Notes under the pieces: generated by a model
What the model saw: the letters and a program-made list of their open reading frames with translations, nothing else
The model's database searches: none
Told to the model about the DNA's origin: nothing
Part shown: positions 43,045-52,252 of the stretch, piece by piece
Position numbering within the stretch: position 1 is the first letter of the stretch
How the letters are laid out: every line of letters starts with the position of its first letter
Translations under genes and position numbers: made by a program
Origin: Palsa-1150 sp964531095
GTDB taxonomy: Bacteria; Myxococcota_A; Polyangia; Polyangiales; Polyangiaceae
DNA length: 64,000 bases
Assembly: GCA_964531095.1 (NCBI GenBank)
Contig: CAZHED010000001.1
Coordinates: forward strand, 62,001-126,000
Direction of reading: 5' to 3'

Positions 43045-44094
43045 TTATCGGGTGGCGGCGCCCGAAGGGATGAAGATGTCGGGCCAGCGATCGTTCGACG
43101 AATGGTAGGTGAGCCGCACGGCACTCTCCGCGGGAGCTCCCACCTCCCACAAGTAGATCTCGTAGTCGGCCGTGTCGTGGTCATGCCCCCGCTGCGTGAT
43201 GCCCCAGACCATCCACTTTCCGTTTGCCGAGATCTCGGGAAAGTACTCGTGGGAGCGCCGCCCCGGCATGTCCATCAGCCGGCGTTCGTCGTCCGACAGA
43301 TCCTTGGCGGGCTTTCCGTCTTTGATGGGCATGTGGACGATTTCGCTTCCCCCGTTGCCCGTCGGATTGACCCAGTAAATGCCGCTTCCGTCGGGGAGCC
43401 AGTTGATCTGGCAGCCGTCGCCCGTCTTCGTCCAGCTCTTGTTGGCGATGTCCCAGATTCCCGTTTCGCGCTTCGAGCCGCGGAGGGTGATCGCGACGTA
43501 TTTGCCGTCGCGAGACATTTCGGGCTGTTGAAGCAGCGCTCCGTCGAGGGCATCGACCCCCGTGCTGTCCATGACCTCGGTCTCTTTTCCCGAGCCGAGC
43601 TTCGTGCGAAATATCTTCTTTCCTCGCACGAAGATGATCTCGTCGCGGCCCAGCCAGTTGCCCCAGCTGCCGCTCTCGACGACGCGGGTCGCGTTGGATC
43701 CGTCCGGGCCGACCGTGAAGAGGTCCCACTTGTCGCTGTCGTTCGCATCTCGTTCGCTGACCCAGCCCTTCTTGCTCCGGCAGAAGAGGATCTTCGCCCC
43801 GTCGGGCGAGAAGCGCGGGAACCAGTCGACGCTGTCCCCCTGGGTGATGGGCTTCACGTCGGTGCCGTCAGGCCGCATCGTGAAGAGCTTGTGATTGCCG
43901 AGGCGCGAGCTCGACCAGACGATGGTCGCATCCAGCTTCTGGCCCATGGCCTTCATTGCGGCTGCGGCCTCTTCGGAAGGGGCGTCTTCGGAGCCCTTCG
44001 GGGGTGCGCCCGTCAAGCTGGCGCACGACACGGCGCCGACGGTCAGGGCAAGGGCCGCGACATATTTCGTGAGGATTGCGGAGCGCGTTTTCAT
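43045..44094 (-). CDS. TolB-like beta-propeller lipoprotein
   Basis: 349 residues. Lipoprotein signal VGAVSC (Cys about 24). The rest is a WD40-like/TolB propeller: repeated blades such as SSRLGNHKLFTMRPDGTDVKPIT, PRFSPDGAKILFCRSKKGW, DLFTVGPDGSNATRVV and PEISANGKWMVWGITQ. No catalytic residues. Probable role: an outer-membrane-facing scaffold or a sensor for the glycan being made by the surrounding genes. Starts four bases within the preceding SDR gene (overlap 44091-44094). Confidence 0.83.
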   Translation of the reverse strand: MKTRSAILTKYVAALALTVGAVSCASLTGAPPKGSEDAPSEEAAAAMKAMGQKLDATIVWSSSRLGNHKLFTMRPDGTDVKPITQGDSVDWFPRFSPDGAKILFCRSKKGWVSERDANDSDKWDLFTVGPDGSNATRVVESGSWGNWLGRDEIIFVRGKKIFRTKLGSGKETEVMDSTGVDALDGALLQQPEMSRDGKYVAITLRGSKRETGIWDIANKSWTKTGDGCQINWLPDGSGIYWVNPTGNGGSEIVHMPIKDGKPAKDLSDDERRLMDMPGRRSHEYFPEISANGKWMVWGITQRGHDHDTADYEIYLWEVGAPAESAVRLTYHSSNDRWPDIFIPSGAATR

Positions 44095-45074
44095 CGGAGG
44101 GATCCTTCGCCGTGCAAAGCCGGTTCGGCCGCAGAGTTCTCGTTTTGAGGTAGGCGCGGGGTTCGCGCCATTGGAAAGCAGCGGCGAAACCCTTCGTGAA
44201 CGCCGATGGGTCGATACCCAAGATCACGCGTCGCATCGGCGGGGTCGAGGTCCGCGTCGTGGATCACCCCGGCGATTGCGTTGCTCGTGAGCGGCGGTCG
44301 GCGCATGAAGAGCCTCAAGAGGCGCGCAACGGCTCGGCACACAGGTACGGGGATCGGGAGAAAAAGCTTGTCGCCGCCATGATGGCGCAGCATCAAGTGG
44401 GCGAGATCGGCGATCGCGATCGGCTCGGCACCGCTGAAATTGTAGGTCTTCCCGTAGCCGACCGGATTGCCCGCGAGGCGAAGCAGCCCGTCGACGATGT
44501 CCCCGGTCCACACCGGCCGCTTGATGGCTCGGCCGGTGCCGATGAACGGAACCACAGGGAATCTTTGCAAGTACTCCAGAAACATGCGCACTTCGAGTCC
44601 ACCCGACTCGTCGTACGCGAGCGTGGGCCTCACGATGGTGTTCTGAAAGGCACGCGTGCCGCGCACGATCTGCTCGGCTGCGAGCTTCGACTCGGCGTAC
44701 GGAGTGCGGCTCGGGTAAGTGACCGACGCGGACGAGACGTAGATGAAGTGACGCACGTTTGCCGACGCCGCCGAGGTGGCCATGTTGGCGGTACCCCCGA
44801 GATTGACCCGGCGAAACACCGAAGGGTCGTGCGACAGGATGACCGCCGCCAGGTGGTACACGGTGTCGATGCCGTCACAAAGGTGGTCCAAGGACTCTGG
44901 GAGCGAGACGTCTCCCTCTCGCGTTTCGCAGCCAATCCCTTCAAGACGAGCGCGCAACGGGTCTCCCGGCAAGACCAGGCCCCGGACCCTGAATCCCTCT
45001 TCGATGAGGCGGCGCACGAGGAGCGATCCCATCACGCCGGCCGCGCCGGTCACCAGGACATGGCCTTTTTGCAC
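44091..45074 (-). CDS. NAD-dependent epimerase/dehydratase (extended SDR)
   Basis: 327 residues from GTG at 45074, one base after the AlgJ-like stop. HVLVTGAAGVMGSLLVRRLI is the NAD loop; FIYVSSASVTYP, then PYAESKLAAEQIV (YxxxK) complete the catalytic set. C-terminal VWTGDIVDGLLRLAGNP and GYRPIGVHEGFRRCFP are as in nucleotide-sugar epimerases and 3-beta-HSD-like proteins. Reaction unknown; a sugar nucleotide is likely from context. Confidence 0.8.
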   Translation of the reverse strand: MQKGHVLVTGAAGVMGSLLVRRLIEEGFRVRGLVLPGDPLRARLEGIGCETREGDVSLPESLDHLCDGIDTVYHLAAVILSHDPSVFRRVNLGGTANMATSAASANVRHFIYVSSASVTYPSRTPYAESKLAAEQIVRGTRAFQNTIVRPTLAYDESGGLEVRMFLEYLQRFPVVPFIGTGRAIKRPVWTGDIVDGLLRLAGNPVGYGKTYNFSGAEPIAIADLAHLMLRHHGGDKLFLPIPVPVCRAVARLLRLFMRRPPLTSNAIAGVIHDADLDPADATRDLGYRPIGVHEGFRRCFPMARTPRLPQNENSAAEPALHGEGSLR

Positions 45075-45075
45075 G

Positions 45076-46413
45076 TCAGGGCGCCTCCCGCGCGGGGGCG
45101 ACGTTCCAGTCGATGGGCTTCCAGTCGCCCACGGACAACTCGCGTGAAGCAAACTCCCAGACGACGGCCTTCTTGCCGGCGAGGCGGTCTTCTCCCCCCT
45201 GGAGCGCACGCGCGAGGGCCTCGCGCGTCGCGAACGCTCCCGAGTCGTTCTGCCCAATCACGTCGACGGGCTGACCGAGAGCCCGCGCGAGCTGTGCGCC
45301 GAGGCCGGCGGCCGTTCCCCAGCCCATCGGCTCCATCGAAAAAACGTTCGTGAAGCTATCGCCGAGAAGAAGCACCTCCCCGCGTTCGTCGGGCTCCCAG
45401 GGAGCGCCGGTCGCGTCGAGCACTTCGTGAAGCGTCACGCGCTGGGGCGCGAAGACCGTCTGATTGTCGGGTAGCTTCAGCATGGTGGCGACGTCGCCCA
45501 GGGACTCCGCCGCGGTGTCTACCGTGGAGAACGGCGGTGGCGTACTGCGCGGAGAGAGCTCCGCGCCCTCTCTGACGAACGTGGAGAGCTGGACCGCGAC
45601 GTCCTCCATCCAAGCCGGCGTCCAGTGGGTGTCCTGCACCAAGAAGCGCGGCGCCTCGCCGCGGCGCAACACGTGCGGCGCGGGCTCGAAGACCAGAACC
45701 CCTGCCTTGCGCATCTCGCCAACGAAACGGCCCCAGTCCGGATTTCGCGGGACGGGCATCTCGAGCGCGCCGCTGGCAGCACGCCCATGCAGCTCGTTCG
45801 GCTGCAGCATCGCCTTGTCGGGGACAGGAAACAGAATCAGGCGGATGCCGCGTTTGCGCAGCGCCGCCTGAAAGTCGAGGATGGCCGGCCGCGGGTCGGC
45901 GTGCACGGCGGGCTCGCCGCTGTCGAGCGCCGCGCGCTCGCGAACGCGAATCGTGTCTTCGTCGAGAAACCCCGGGCCGCCCAGATGCGCGACTCCGGGC
46001 GCGTAGTAAAGCCAGCCGCCGAGTCCCACGACGGCTCTCTTGTTGCCCACGCGCCCGAAGCGAGTCAAGAGGGCTTGCAGGCGAGGCTGCACGAAGTCCT
46101 TCGCGTACGACGCTTGCTCCACGTCGTCCTCGAAGCGGCGCAGTCGCTCGGACGTGGGAGCGTGCCGAAATACGTCGAGGAGCGGCGACTCATCGCCGCG
46201 GATTCTCTCCAGCCAGGCTTGGCCGATGGGTACCGCATAAACGAGCGCCAGAAAGCACACGGTGACTCCCACCGTAACACCGCGCGAGGCGCTGGTTTTG
46301 ATGATGCCGCGCCTGAGCTGGGCGTCGTGCGACGGGTCGGTGGGTCCGCCTCGGCGCGGCGCGGCATCCGGTCGCGTTCCCTCGAGCGGGGCAGTGGGTA
46401 GGGTGCGGTTCAT
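45076..46413 (-). CDS. AlgJ-like SGNH membrane protein, probable glycan O-acetyltransferase
   Basis: 445 residues. One N-terminal membrane helix (GVTVGVTVCFLALVYAVPIG) anchors a periplasmic SGNH domain: GLGGWLYYAPGV, Asp261/His263 in VQDTHWTPAW and Ser353 in LLLGDSFTNVFS, the usual AlgJ/AlgX triad. Its closest neighbour gene is the MBOAT protein (64 bases upstream), the normal AlgI-AlgJ partnership. It differs from the AlgX-like lipoprotein at 39098 in anchor type and length, so the block has two separate acetyl acceptors. Confidence 0.83.
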   Translation of the reverse strand: MNRTLPTAPLEGTRPDAAPRRGGPTDPSHDAQLRRGIIKTSASRGVTVGVTVCFLALVYAVPIGQAWLERIRGDESPLLDVFRHAPTSERLRRFEDDVEQASYAKDFVQPRLQALLTRFGRVGNKRAVVGLGGWLYYAPGVAHLGGPGFLDEDTIRVRERAALDSGEPAVHADPRPAILDFQAALRKRGIRLILFPVPDKAMLQPNELHGRAASGALEMPVPRNPDWGRFVGEMRKAGVLVFEPAPHVLRRGEAPRFLVQDTHWTPAWMEDVAVQLSTFVREGAELSPRSTPPPFSTVDTAAESLGDVATMLKLPDNQTVFAPQRVTLHEVLDATGAPWEPDERGEVLLLGDSFTNVFSMEPMGWGTAAGLGAQLARALGQPVDVIGQNDSGAFATREALARALQGGEDRLAGKKAVVWEFASRELSVGDWKPIDWNVAPAREAP

Positions 46414-46477
46414 ATCGCGCGCGCAAGGTGCGAACAGGAGCAGGGGAGCAAACGCAAGCCGTGGGCGAGACCTGACT

Positions 46478-47935
46478 TCAGAACTGGAAGTACAAGAAGG
46501 GGTTGGTCGTCTGCGTCCACATCATCAAGACAGCCAGAAGCAAGAGCGCCATACCTCCGGCGGCGCGCCCCACCGAAAGGCGCTCGGTGAACGCCCACGT
46601 GTTCGGCATCGCCCAGACGACGACCGCCGCCACGACGAAGAGCGCGCTATGGTACGGCGTGTAGATGATGCCGGCGATCGAGTCGGCCGCAGCCGTCGGC
46701 GTCGCCAGCCCGGACAGCGACCGCAGGTACGCGAGCGCCTCGCCGAGTGTCTTCGCGCGAAAGAATACCCACGAAAGGCACACCGTGCCGAATGTGAGGG
46801 CAACGCGAATCCCCCGCGGTAGGCGGCGGTACCAACTGTCCTTGCCTCTCGCGCGCTCCGCCGCGAGCATCCCTCCGTGAATGCCGCCCCAGAGCACGAA
46901 GTTCCAGCTTGCACCATGCCAGAGGCCTCCGAGCAGCATAACCGTCATCAGATTCACGTACGTTCTCGAAGCCCCCTTCCGGTTGCCGCCCAGCGGAATG
47001 TAAAGATAGTCGCGTAGCCAAGTCGACAGGCTGATGTGCCAGCGCCGCCAAAAATCCGTGATGCTGTCGGCCTTGTACGGCGAATCGAAATTCTGCACGA
47101 GGACGAAGCCCATCATGAGAGCGAGTCCCACGGCCATGTCGGAGTACCCGGAAAAATCGAAGTAGATCTGGAAGGCGTAAGCAAACACCCCGAACCACGC
47201 GTCGTAGACGCGCAGCGGGCCGGCTGCAAAAGCGGCGTCGGCGATGTGCGCCATCGCGTTGGCGACGAGAATTTTCTTCGCCATTCCGAAGGCAAAAAAG
47301 ACGACTCCCCGGGCGAATTTCTCGACGGTGTGCTCGCGAACTCGCATCTGCTCTTCGAGGGCCGCGTAGCGGATGATCGGCCCCGCCACGAGGTCCGGAA
47401 AGAAGGCCTCGAAGCACATGTAGTCGGTAAAGCGGCGCATCGGGCGCGCGTCTCCCCGGTACACGTCGATGGCATAGCTCATCGCCTTGAACGTGTAGAA
47501 CGATATCCCGACCGGCAGAACGAGGTGCAACACCGGGAGCAGCGCGCCGTCGTGCCCGAGAGCGCGTCCCATCGCGTTCACGTTCTCGGCGACGAAGCCC
47601 GTGTACTTAAACGTGGCGAGCAGTCCCATGTTCGTCACGATCGAGATCGCGAGCACCGCCTTCATGCCGCGCGTGCGTCGCACTTCGGGTCCGATGATCG
47701 GCGGAAGCCCTCCCTCGTCGTGCAGGCCGGAGAGCCTCAGCAGCGCGAGGCCGCAAAAGTAGTCCACGCTGGAACCGAAGAACATGATGACCGCCCAGAT
47801 GGGATTGGCCCATCCGTAGAACACGTAGCTGCTGACGGCGATCAGCGCGGTCCGCGCTCGCAGGGGCGTGAGGTAGTAGAGGCAGAGAACGAGAGGCAGA
47901 AAATAGAAGAGGAAGATGTGGCTCGAAAAGACCAT
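46478..47935 (-). CDS. AlgI-like MBOAT O-acyltransferase
   Basis: 485 residues from ATG at 47935 (MVFSSHIFLFYFLPLVL, the usual AlgI/DltB N-terminus). About 11 membrane helices. Catalytic His340 lies in LLGGLWHGASWNF; the RRWHISLSTWLRDYLYIPLGG block just before it is the MBOAT signature. The protein moves acetyl groups from a cytosolic donor across the inner membrane to AlgJ/AlgX partners. The two SGNH proteins in this block are likely partners. Confidence 0.93.
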   Translation of the reverse strand: MVFSSHIFLFYFLPLVLCLYYLTPLRARTALIAVSSYVFYGWANPIWAVIMFFGSSVDYFCGLALLRLSGLHDEGGLPPIIGPEVRRTRGMKAVLAISIVTNMGLLATFKYTGFVAENVNAMGRALGHDGALLPVLHLVLPVGISFYTFKAMSYAIDVYRGDARPMRRFTDYMCFEAFFPDLVAGPIIRYAALEEQMRVREHTVEKFARGVVFFAFGMAKKILVANAMAHIADAAFAAGPLRVYDAWFGVFAYAFQIYFDFSGYSDMAVGLALMMGFVLVQNFDSPYKADSITDFWRRWHISLSTWLRDYLYIPLGGNRKGASRTYVNLMTVMLLGGLWHGASWNFVLWGGIHGGMLAAERARGKDSWYRRLPRGIRVALTFGTVCLSWVFFRAKTLGEALAYLRSLSGLATPTAAADSIAGIIYTPYHSALFVVAAVVVWAMPNTWAFTERLSVGRAAGGMALLLLAVLMMWTQTTNPFLYFQF

Positions 47936-47992
47936 CGCCTGCTTCTCGTTCGTTCTAGACGCGCCGGCAGCCGGGCCGAGTGAACCGATCAA

Positions 47993-49198
47993 TCAGTTCC
48001 AGGGAAACCAGCCCTTGGACTTCATGATGTCGAGAGCCCGCTGCGTCCATGTCTGGTGGGACTGGAGATTGAAGTGATGGTCGTCGATCAGAGCGAGACC
48101 GTCGGTAGGAACCAGGGCCGAGTTCGAGACGACGGTCGGCACCATGTGAATCTGAGGAATGATCGACAGCGCAAAGGGCTGGGTGGGCGCCAGCATTCCA
48201 GTCGCGGTCATTTCATAGTCGGTGAGCAGAAGGGGCAGGTTGGGCTCGCCCACGTCCGTTCGAATCTGCGTGACGAGCGAGTTGATGCAGTTGGGGTAGC
48301 CTGTGATGTCGGCCGCGGTGCCGTGGCGCTCCGTGATGCCGAGCATCACGACGATTGCGCCGAACGTCACTTTGCCTTTGATCGCCTTCGCCGCCGCGAT
48401 CAACGAATCGTAGTAAAGATGGCCCGGGAGGAACTGCGAGCAGTACGCAGAGCTCTGGCCGAATCCCAGGGACACGAAGTAGTAGTCGGGCGCCATCGCG
48501 ATCGCTTGCTTGATGAGCGCGGTGCCCGGCCCGCCGAGCGGTGTCACCTGGCCCGGTGCTCCCATGTTGTTGGTGCCGTCGCCCGCCGTATTCGGCTCTA
48601 GGCATGGGGAAAATGTGCCGTTGGCCGAGTAGATCCATCCGTGAGGGTCGGCGTTCGTGAAGAACCAGGGGCGAAGGGGGAGGGGCACGTCGGCCCGCCC
48701 CGCCATGTTCGAATGACCGAAGTGAATGAAGGCGATCACCTTTTCTTTCGGCACCGTGACGCCGTTGATGTTCACGGTGATGCCCGAGAGGGGTGTCGGG
48801 GCCCCTGCGTCGCCACTCGCGGGGGGGGCACCGCCGTCTTGCGTAGGCGCTCCCGCTCCGCCGTCCGCAGTGGCCACCGGCGGTGGGCCGGAGCCGCCCG
48901 AGGAGCCCGATGATGGCGTGCCAGTCGACGTCGGAGCCGGCTGGGAGCCGGAGCTCGATCCCGACATTGCGCCCGAGCCGGAGCTCGATCCCGCGGTCGC
49001 GCCGGAGCCGCCGCTCGACCCCGATGGGTTGTTCGCGTTCGTATTGATGTCAGGCGGGGGGCTCTTGTACTCGGTCACGCCGCAGCCGGCCGCGGCGACG
49101 AGCCCCGCGAGGCATGCGCGGAGCACCGTGTTCCGGGCCGTCGTGCGAGCCGCCGTGGGTTGATGGTTCGCGCGGTGATTCTCAGTGTGCGTCGGCAT
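47993..49198 (-). CDS. Secreted SASA-type (sialate O-acetylesterase-like) esterase, lipid-anchored
   Basis: 401 residues from ATG at 49198, overlapping the upstream stop by 17 bases. Lipoprotein signal ending AAAGC, then a ~110-residue Gly/Ser/Thr/Pro linker. The catalytic domain has block I FIHFGHSNMAGR (nucleophile Ser163), and block V DDHHF (Asp372, His375), as in SGNH/SASA carbohydrate esterases. FVSLGFGQSSAYC supplies the Gly block. It likely removes or transfers acetyl groups from a surface glycan, opposite to the MBOAT route. Long linker suggests reach through the envelope. Confidence 0.8.
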   Translation of the reverse strand: MPTHTENHRANHQPTAARTTARNTVLRACLAGLVAAAGCGVTEYKSPPPDINTNANNPSGSSGGSGATAGSSSGSGAMSGSSSGSQPAPTSTGTPSSGSSGGSGPPPVATADGGAGAPTQDGGAPPASGDAGAPTPLSGITVNINGVTVPKEKVIAFIHFGHSNMAGRADVPLPLRPWFFTNADPHGWIYSANGTFSPCLEPNTAGDGTNNMGAPGQVTPLGGPGTALIKQAIAMAPDYYFVSLGFGQSSAYCSQFLPGHLYYDSLIAAAKAIKGKVTFGAIVVMLGITERHGTAADITGYPNCINSLVTQIRTDVGEPNLPLLLTDYEMTATGMLAPTQPFALSIIPQIHMVPTVVSNSALVPTDGLALIDDHHFNLQSHQTWTQRALDIMKSKGWFPWN

Positions 49199-51188
49199 GT
49201 TCCTCCAAACTGGAGAGGATTCTCTCCGCTTCGACATCGAATGGATCGGCTGCCAGCGAGCGGCGCAAGTACGTCAGCGCGGACCCGGGCTCTCCTTGAC
49301 GCAGCGATACGAGAGCCAGCAGATTCAAGCTCCGGACGTCGCGTTGATCCTCTTTCAGCGCCAGCTCGCCAAGGCCGCGGGCTCCGAGCAAATCCCCGGC
49401 GGCGAGGCGGCCTCGAGCCCGAAGGGCGCGCGCTTCGGGTGACGCGAGCGGCGCCAAGACCCGCTCTGCCTCGCCGAACTCGCGAAGAGTAATGTCGAGC
49501 GTGGCGAGCCCCAGGCGCCCCGCATCGCGCAGGCGGGCCGAGTCGCCGAACTGTCGGTCCAGCGCACGGAGCACACGGTCGGTGTTGGCCGGCGCCCCCA
49601 TGTCGTACCCGTCGAGCCCTGTGTCGTCGCTCTTCGCGAAGAGGGTCTCCGCGCCGTCGGTGAACACGAGCTTCCATCGAGGGCTGGAGTACAGGTGCGC
49701 GATGAGACCCAAATACCGATCGGGGTACGCCACCGGCAGGATGACGTAGGCGAAATCGTGCGTCCGCTGGAAATCATCGAACCGGTCGGGGTGATCTGCC
49801 ATATCGAGGTACTCTGCAAACTCGGAGGCCGTGCGCAGCACCAGGCGCGTATCCATGTAAGGTCGGTACCTCGGATAAAGGTTCCAAATGAGGTACCCGC
49901 CGTATTCGTCCGCAGCGAAGATCGTTCCTGTGCCGGGCCGCTCTCGGAGAATGCGCGCGCTCTCGGTCGGAGCGCGGAACGGGGCGGGGCGACCCAGCGC
50001 CGGCTCGTTCCAGGCCGTTCCGAACAAGAGCACCAGCAGCGCCGCACATGCCGCCCCCGGTCCCCAGCGCGCCACAATCCTCGCGCCGCGCCGCCGGCGC
50101 GCAAGGGCCGTCAGCCGCTGGGCCCCGCGCCACGAATTCATCACGGCAATGGGGGTGGCGATCCAATAAAGCAAGAGGACGTTGCGATTGCCCAGGAGCG
50201 CCAGAAAAACGAGCGCGGCTGCGAGCAGCGCGTGCGCCAAGACGACGCGTCGTCCGGCGAGGGCGAAGCTGACGACCAGGAATGCAAAGAACCACTTGAG
50301 ATGCCAAACTGGTGCCGCCATGGAGTGCGCCAGCGGCGGTGCGTTCTCGACGACGTTGGCCGCATAGACGTTTCCATGTCCGGGCAGGAGGCGGCCGAAG
50401 AGCTCGAGGGGCAGCCACGCGGAACGAAGGCCGTAGGGCGTCGCACAGCATGCAACGATGCACAGCGCCAGCGTGACGGCGAGCGCCCGGCCCCGGTGAC
50501 GATGCACGCCTAGAGGCGGCTGTGCGGGGCTCCGGTCGGCGGAAGCCGTTGGCGAGCGTCTGTCGGAACGGGCCGCCGCCCAGCTGCCGAGCAGGTAGGC
50601 GCCGACGAACGCCGGCCCCAATGCGAAGAGGCCTTGGCAATTCGCCCACGCCACCTGAAGCAACGGAAGCGGAAGGAGCGCCGACCATCGCCCTTCGCGT
50701 CGAAACCGCTCGAGCTGCACGAAGAAGAGAGCGAGCAATGCGAGCGTGACCAAGACGGGCCTCAGCAGCAAGAGCGAACGGGCCGCGAAGAGGGCAGCGA
50801 GGAACACGGTCGCAAACCACAGCGCCGCCCGGGCCCCCGCCTCCCGCTCCACCGCCTTCCGGAGCAAGAGGGCGCCGGCCGCAACGAGCAAGCATTTCGC
50901 CAGGACGAGCGCGGTCACCCCACCGACCCAAAACACGGCGTACGCCGCGATTTGAAAGAGCCAGTGCACGTCGACCCAAGGGCGCCCTCCCGCGCTGACC
51001 GAGAAGGGATCCACCCGCAGCAGCGATCCGGTGCGAAGGATCTCCCGTCCGGCCGCGAGGTGCCACCACACGTCGCCGTCCGTCGGCGGAGCGAGGCCGA
51101 GGACGAACGCGCCGGTGAAGAGCGCCGCCGCGGTCGCGCGCGAGCGGGCCGAGCGCCACGCATTGCGGAGGAGCGACGCGGGCCTCAT
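49182..51188 (-). CDS. Multi-pass membrane protein with C-terminal TPR
   Basis: 668 residues. About nine hydrophobic helices (residues 18-400) begin with DGDVWWHLAAGREILRTG, an acidic-His first loop of the kind in GT-C glycosyltransferases and O-antigen polymerase-like proteins. A soluble part has FAADEYGGYLIWNLYPRYRPYMDTR, common in bacterial GT-C-like membrane proteins of unknown role. The last ~120 residues contain TPR-type helices (RSLNLLALVSLRQGEPGSALTYLRRSLAADPFDVEA). Likely role: glycan transfer or polymerisation in the block. Not assigned further. Confidence 0.7.
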   Translation of the reverse strand: MRPASLLRNAWRSARSRATAAALFTGAFVLGLAPPTDGDVWWHLAAGREILRTGSLLRVDPFSVSAGGRPWVDVHWLFQIAAYAVFWVGGVTALVLAKCLLVAAGALLLRKAVEREAGARAALWFATVFLAALFAARSLLLLRPVLVTLALLALFFVQLERFRREGRWSALLPLPLLQVAWANCQGLFALGPAFVGAYLLGSWAAARSDRRSPTASADRSPAQPPLGVHRHRGRALAVTLALCIVACCATPYGLRSAWLPLELFGRLLPGHGNVYAANVVENAPPLAHSMAAPVWHLKWFFAFLVVSFALAGRRVVLAHALLAAALVFLALLGNRNVLLLYWIATPIAVMNSWRGAQRLTALARRRRGARIVARWGPGAACAALLVLLFGTAWNEPALGRPAPFRAPTESARILRERPGTGTIFAADEYGGYLIWNLYPRYRPYMDTRLVLRTASEFAEYLDMADHPDRFDDFQRTHDFAYVILPVAYPDRYLGLIAHLYSSPRWKLVFTDGAETLFAKSDDTGLDGYDMGAPANTDRVLRALDRQFGDSARLRDAGRLGLATLDITLREFGEAERVLAPLASPEARALRARGRLAAGDLLGARGLGELALKEDQRDVRSLNLLALVSLRQGEPGSALTYLRRSLAADPFDVEAERILSSLEEHADAH

Positions 51189-51195
51189 CCCTCTC

Positions 51196-52245
51196 CTAGA
51201 ACGGCGAAACCGACACGCCTAGCGCGACGATCCAGGGCTGGAGTTGGAGGTCCGTCGAAAACGGAAACGAGGCGCCCAGAAGGACGGCCACCCAATCGGT
51301 GGACCATTCGATGGACGCGTTGCCCGCCATGATGAAAAGGGGCAGATCTTGAGGGATCCCTCGGTCTTGATCCTTGTCGGTGAAGCCCGTCGCCGTGACG
51401 CCGAGCGAGGGGACGAAGGGCCCCAAGAAGTAGCCCGCATAGGCGTACAGGCTGCCCGTCGGAGCTCGGTAGCTCCCAAACTCGTTCGTTCCGCCGCGGT
51501 ACGCCCCGAGCGCGCCGAGGACGATGAGGCCCCAGCTCTCGTCGAGCGTGTGGTCGATCATCAACGACCCCGTGAACTTGCCGAGGCCGAGCTGCTTGTC
51601 TTGGCTCAAAGGGTCGAATTTGTACGTCGCGTTGTTGGTGCCCGTGGGAAATCCGATCGACGCGGTGATCGCGGTGGCGTTGATGGGGCCGAGGCGGCGC
51701 GTGAGGTACGCGTTGATGTCGCCCAAGCCGGAGTTCGAAATGGCGACCGGCGGCCTGATCTGCAGATAGTTGCTGTAATATTTATACAGAACGGGCACGA
51801 CGACGCCGACGTTCCACTTCTGCTTTTGATCGATGTCGCGGTCGATTTGCGCCAGGGCAGTGACGTTGTAGCCATTGGGGAAAGACAGATAATCGAGCAT
51901 CAGCTGCGAGTGAAAGAGGCCACCCGTGGTGTTGTGCCCGATCCATTTGACGCCCACGCTGCCGCCCGTGCCGCCGGCGCCGCACCCGCCGATCGTCTCC
52001 CAGCTCGCGAGGAGAGGGCCCAGGCGCTGCACCCGCAGCGACAGGTTCGAATCCATCCATTCGCCGTCGCCGGTCAATCGATCCGGATTCGCCTCGAGCT
52101 TCGCGAGGCGAGCGGCCGCCTGGCTCGCCCCAACGCGCGCTTCAATCAGCGGATAGCCGATGAGCCCCACGAGAACGCTTGCCATCCCCCACGAAACACA
52201 TTGGCGAAGCTCGAACGTACGCGGCGTAGCACGGCTGGCTCGCAT
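51196..52245 (-). CDS. Outer-membrane beta-barrel protein
   Basis: 349 residues. A leader with a hydrophobic stretch (MASVLVGLIGYPLIEARVGAS) is followed by an amphipathic beta-strand pattern throughout: WNVGVVVPVLYKYYSNYL, AITASIGFPTGTNN, GSLMIDHTLDESWGLIVLGALGAY, SLYAYAGYFLGPFVPSLGVTATG. It ends in a Phe (VSVSPF), as most barrels do. About 12-14 strands are estimated. It may export or import the glycan. Seven bases separate it from the gene upstream. Confidence 0.75.
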   Translation of the reverse strand: MRASRATPRTFELRQCVSWGMASVLVGLIGYPLIEARVGASQAAARLAKLEANPDRLTGDGEWMDSNLSLRVQRLGPLLASWETIGGCGAGGTGGSVGVKWIGHNTTGGLFHSQLMLDYLSFPNGYNVTALAQIDRDIDQKQKWNVGVVVPVLYKYYSNYLQIRPPVAISNSGLGDINAYLTRRLGPINATAITASIGFPTGTNNATYKFDPLSQDKQLGLGKFTGSLMIDHTLDESWGLIVLGALGAYRGGTNEFGSYRAPTGSLYAYAGYFLGPFVPSLGVTATGFTDKDQDRGIPQDLPLFIMAGNASIEWSTDWVAVLLGASFPFSTDLQLQPWIVALGVSVSPF

Positions 52246-52252
52246 TCTCTCC

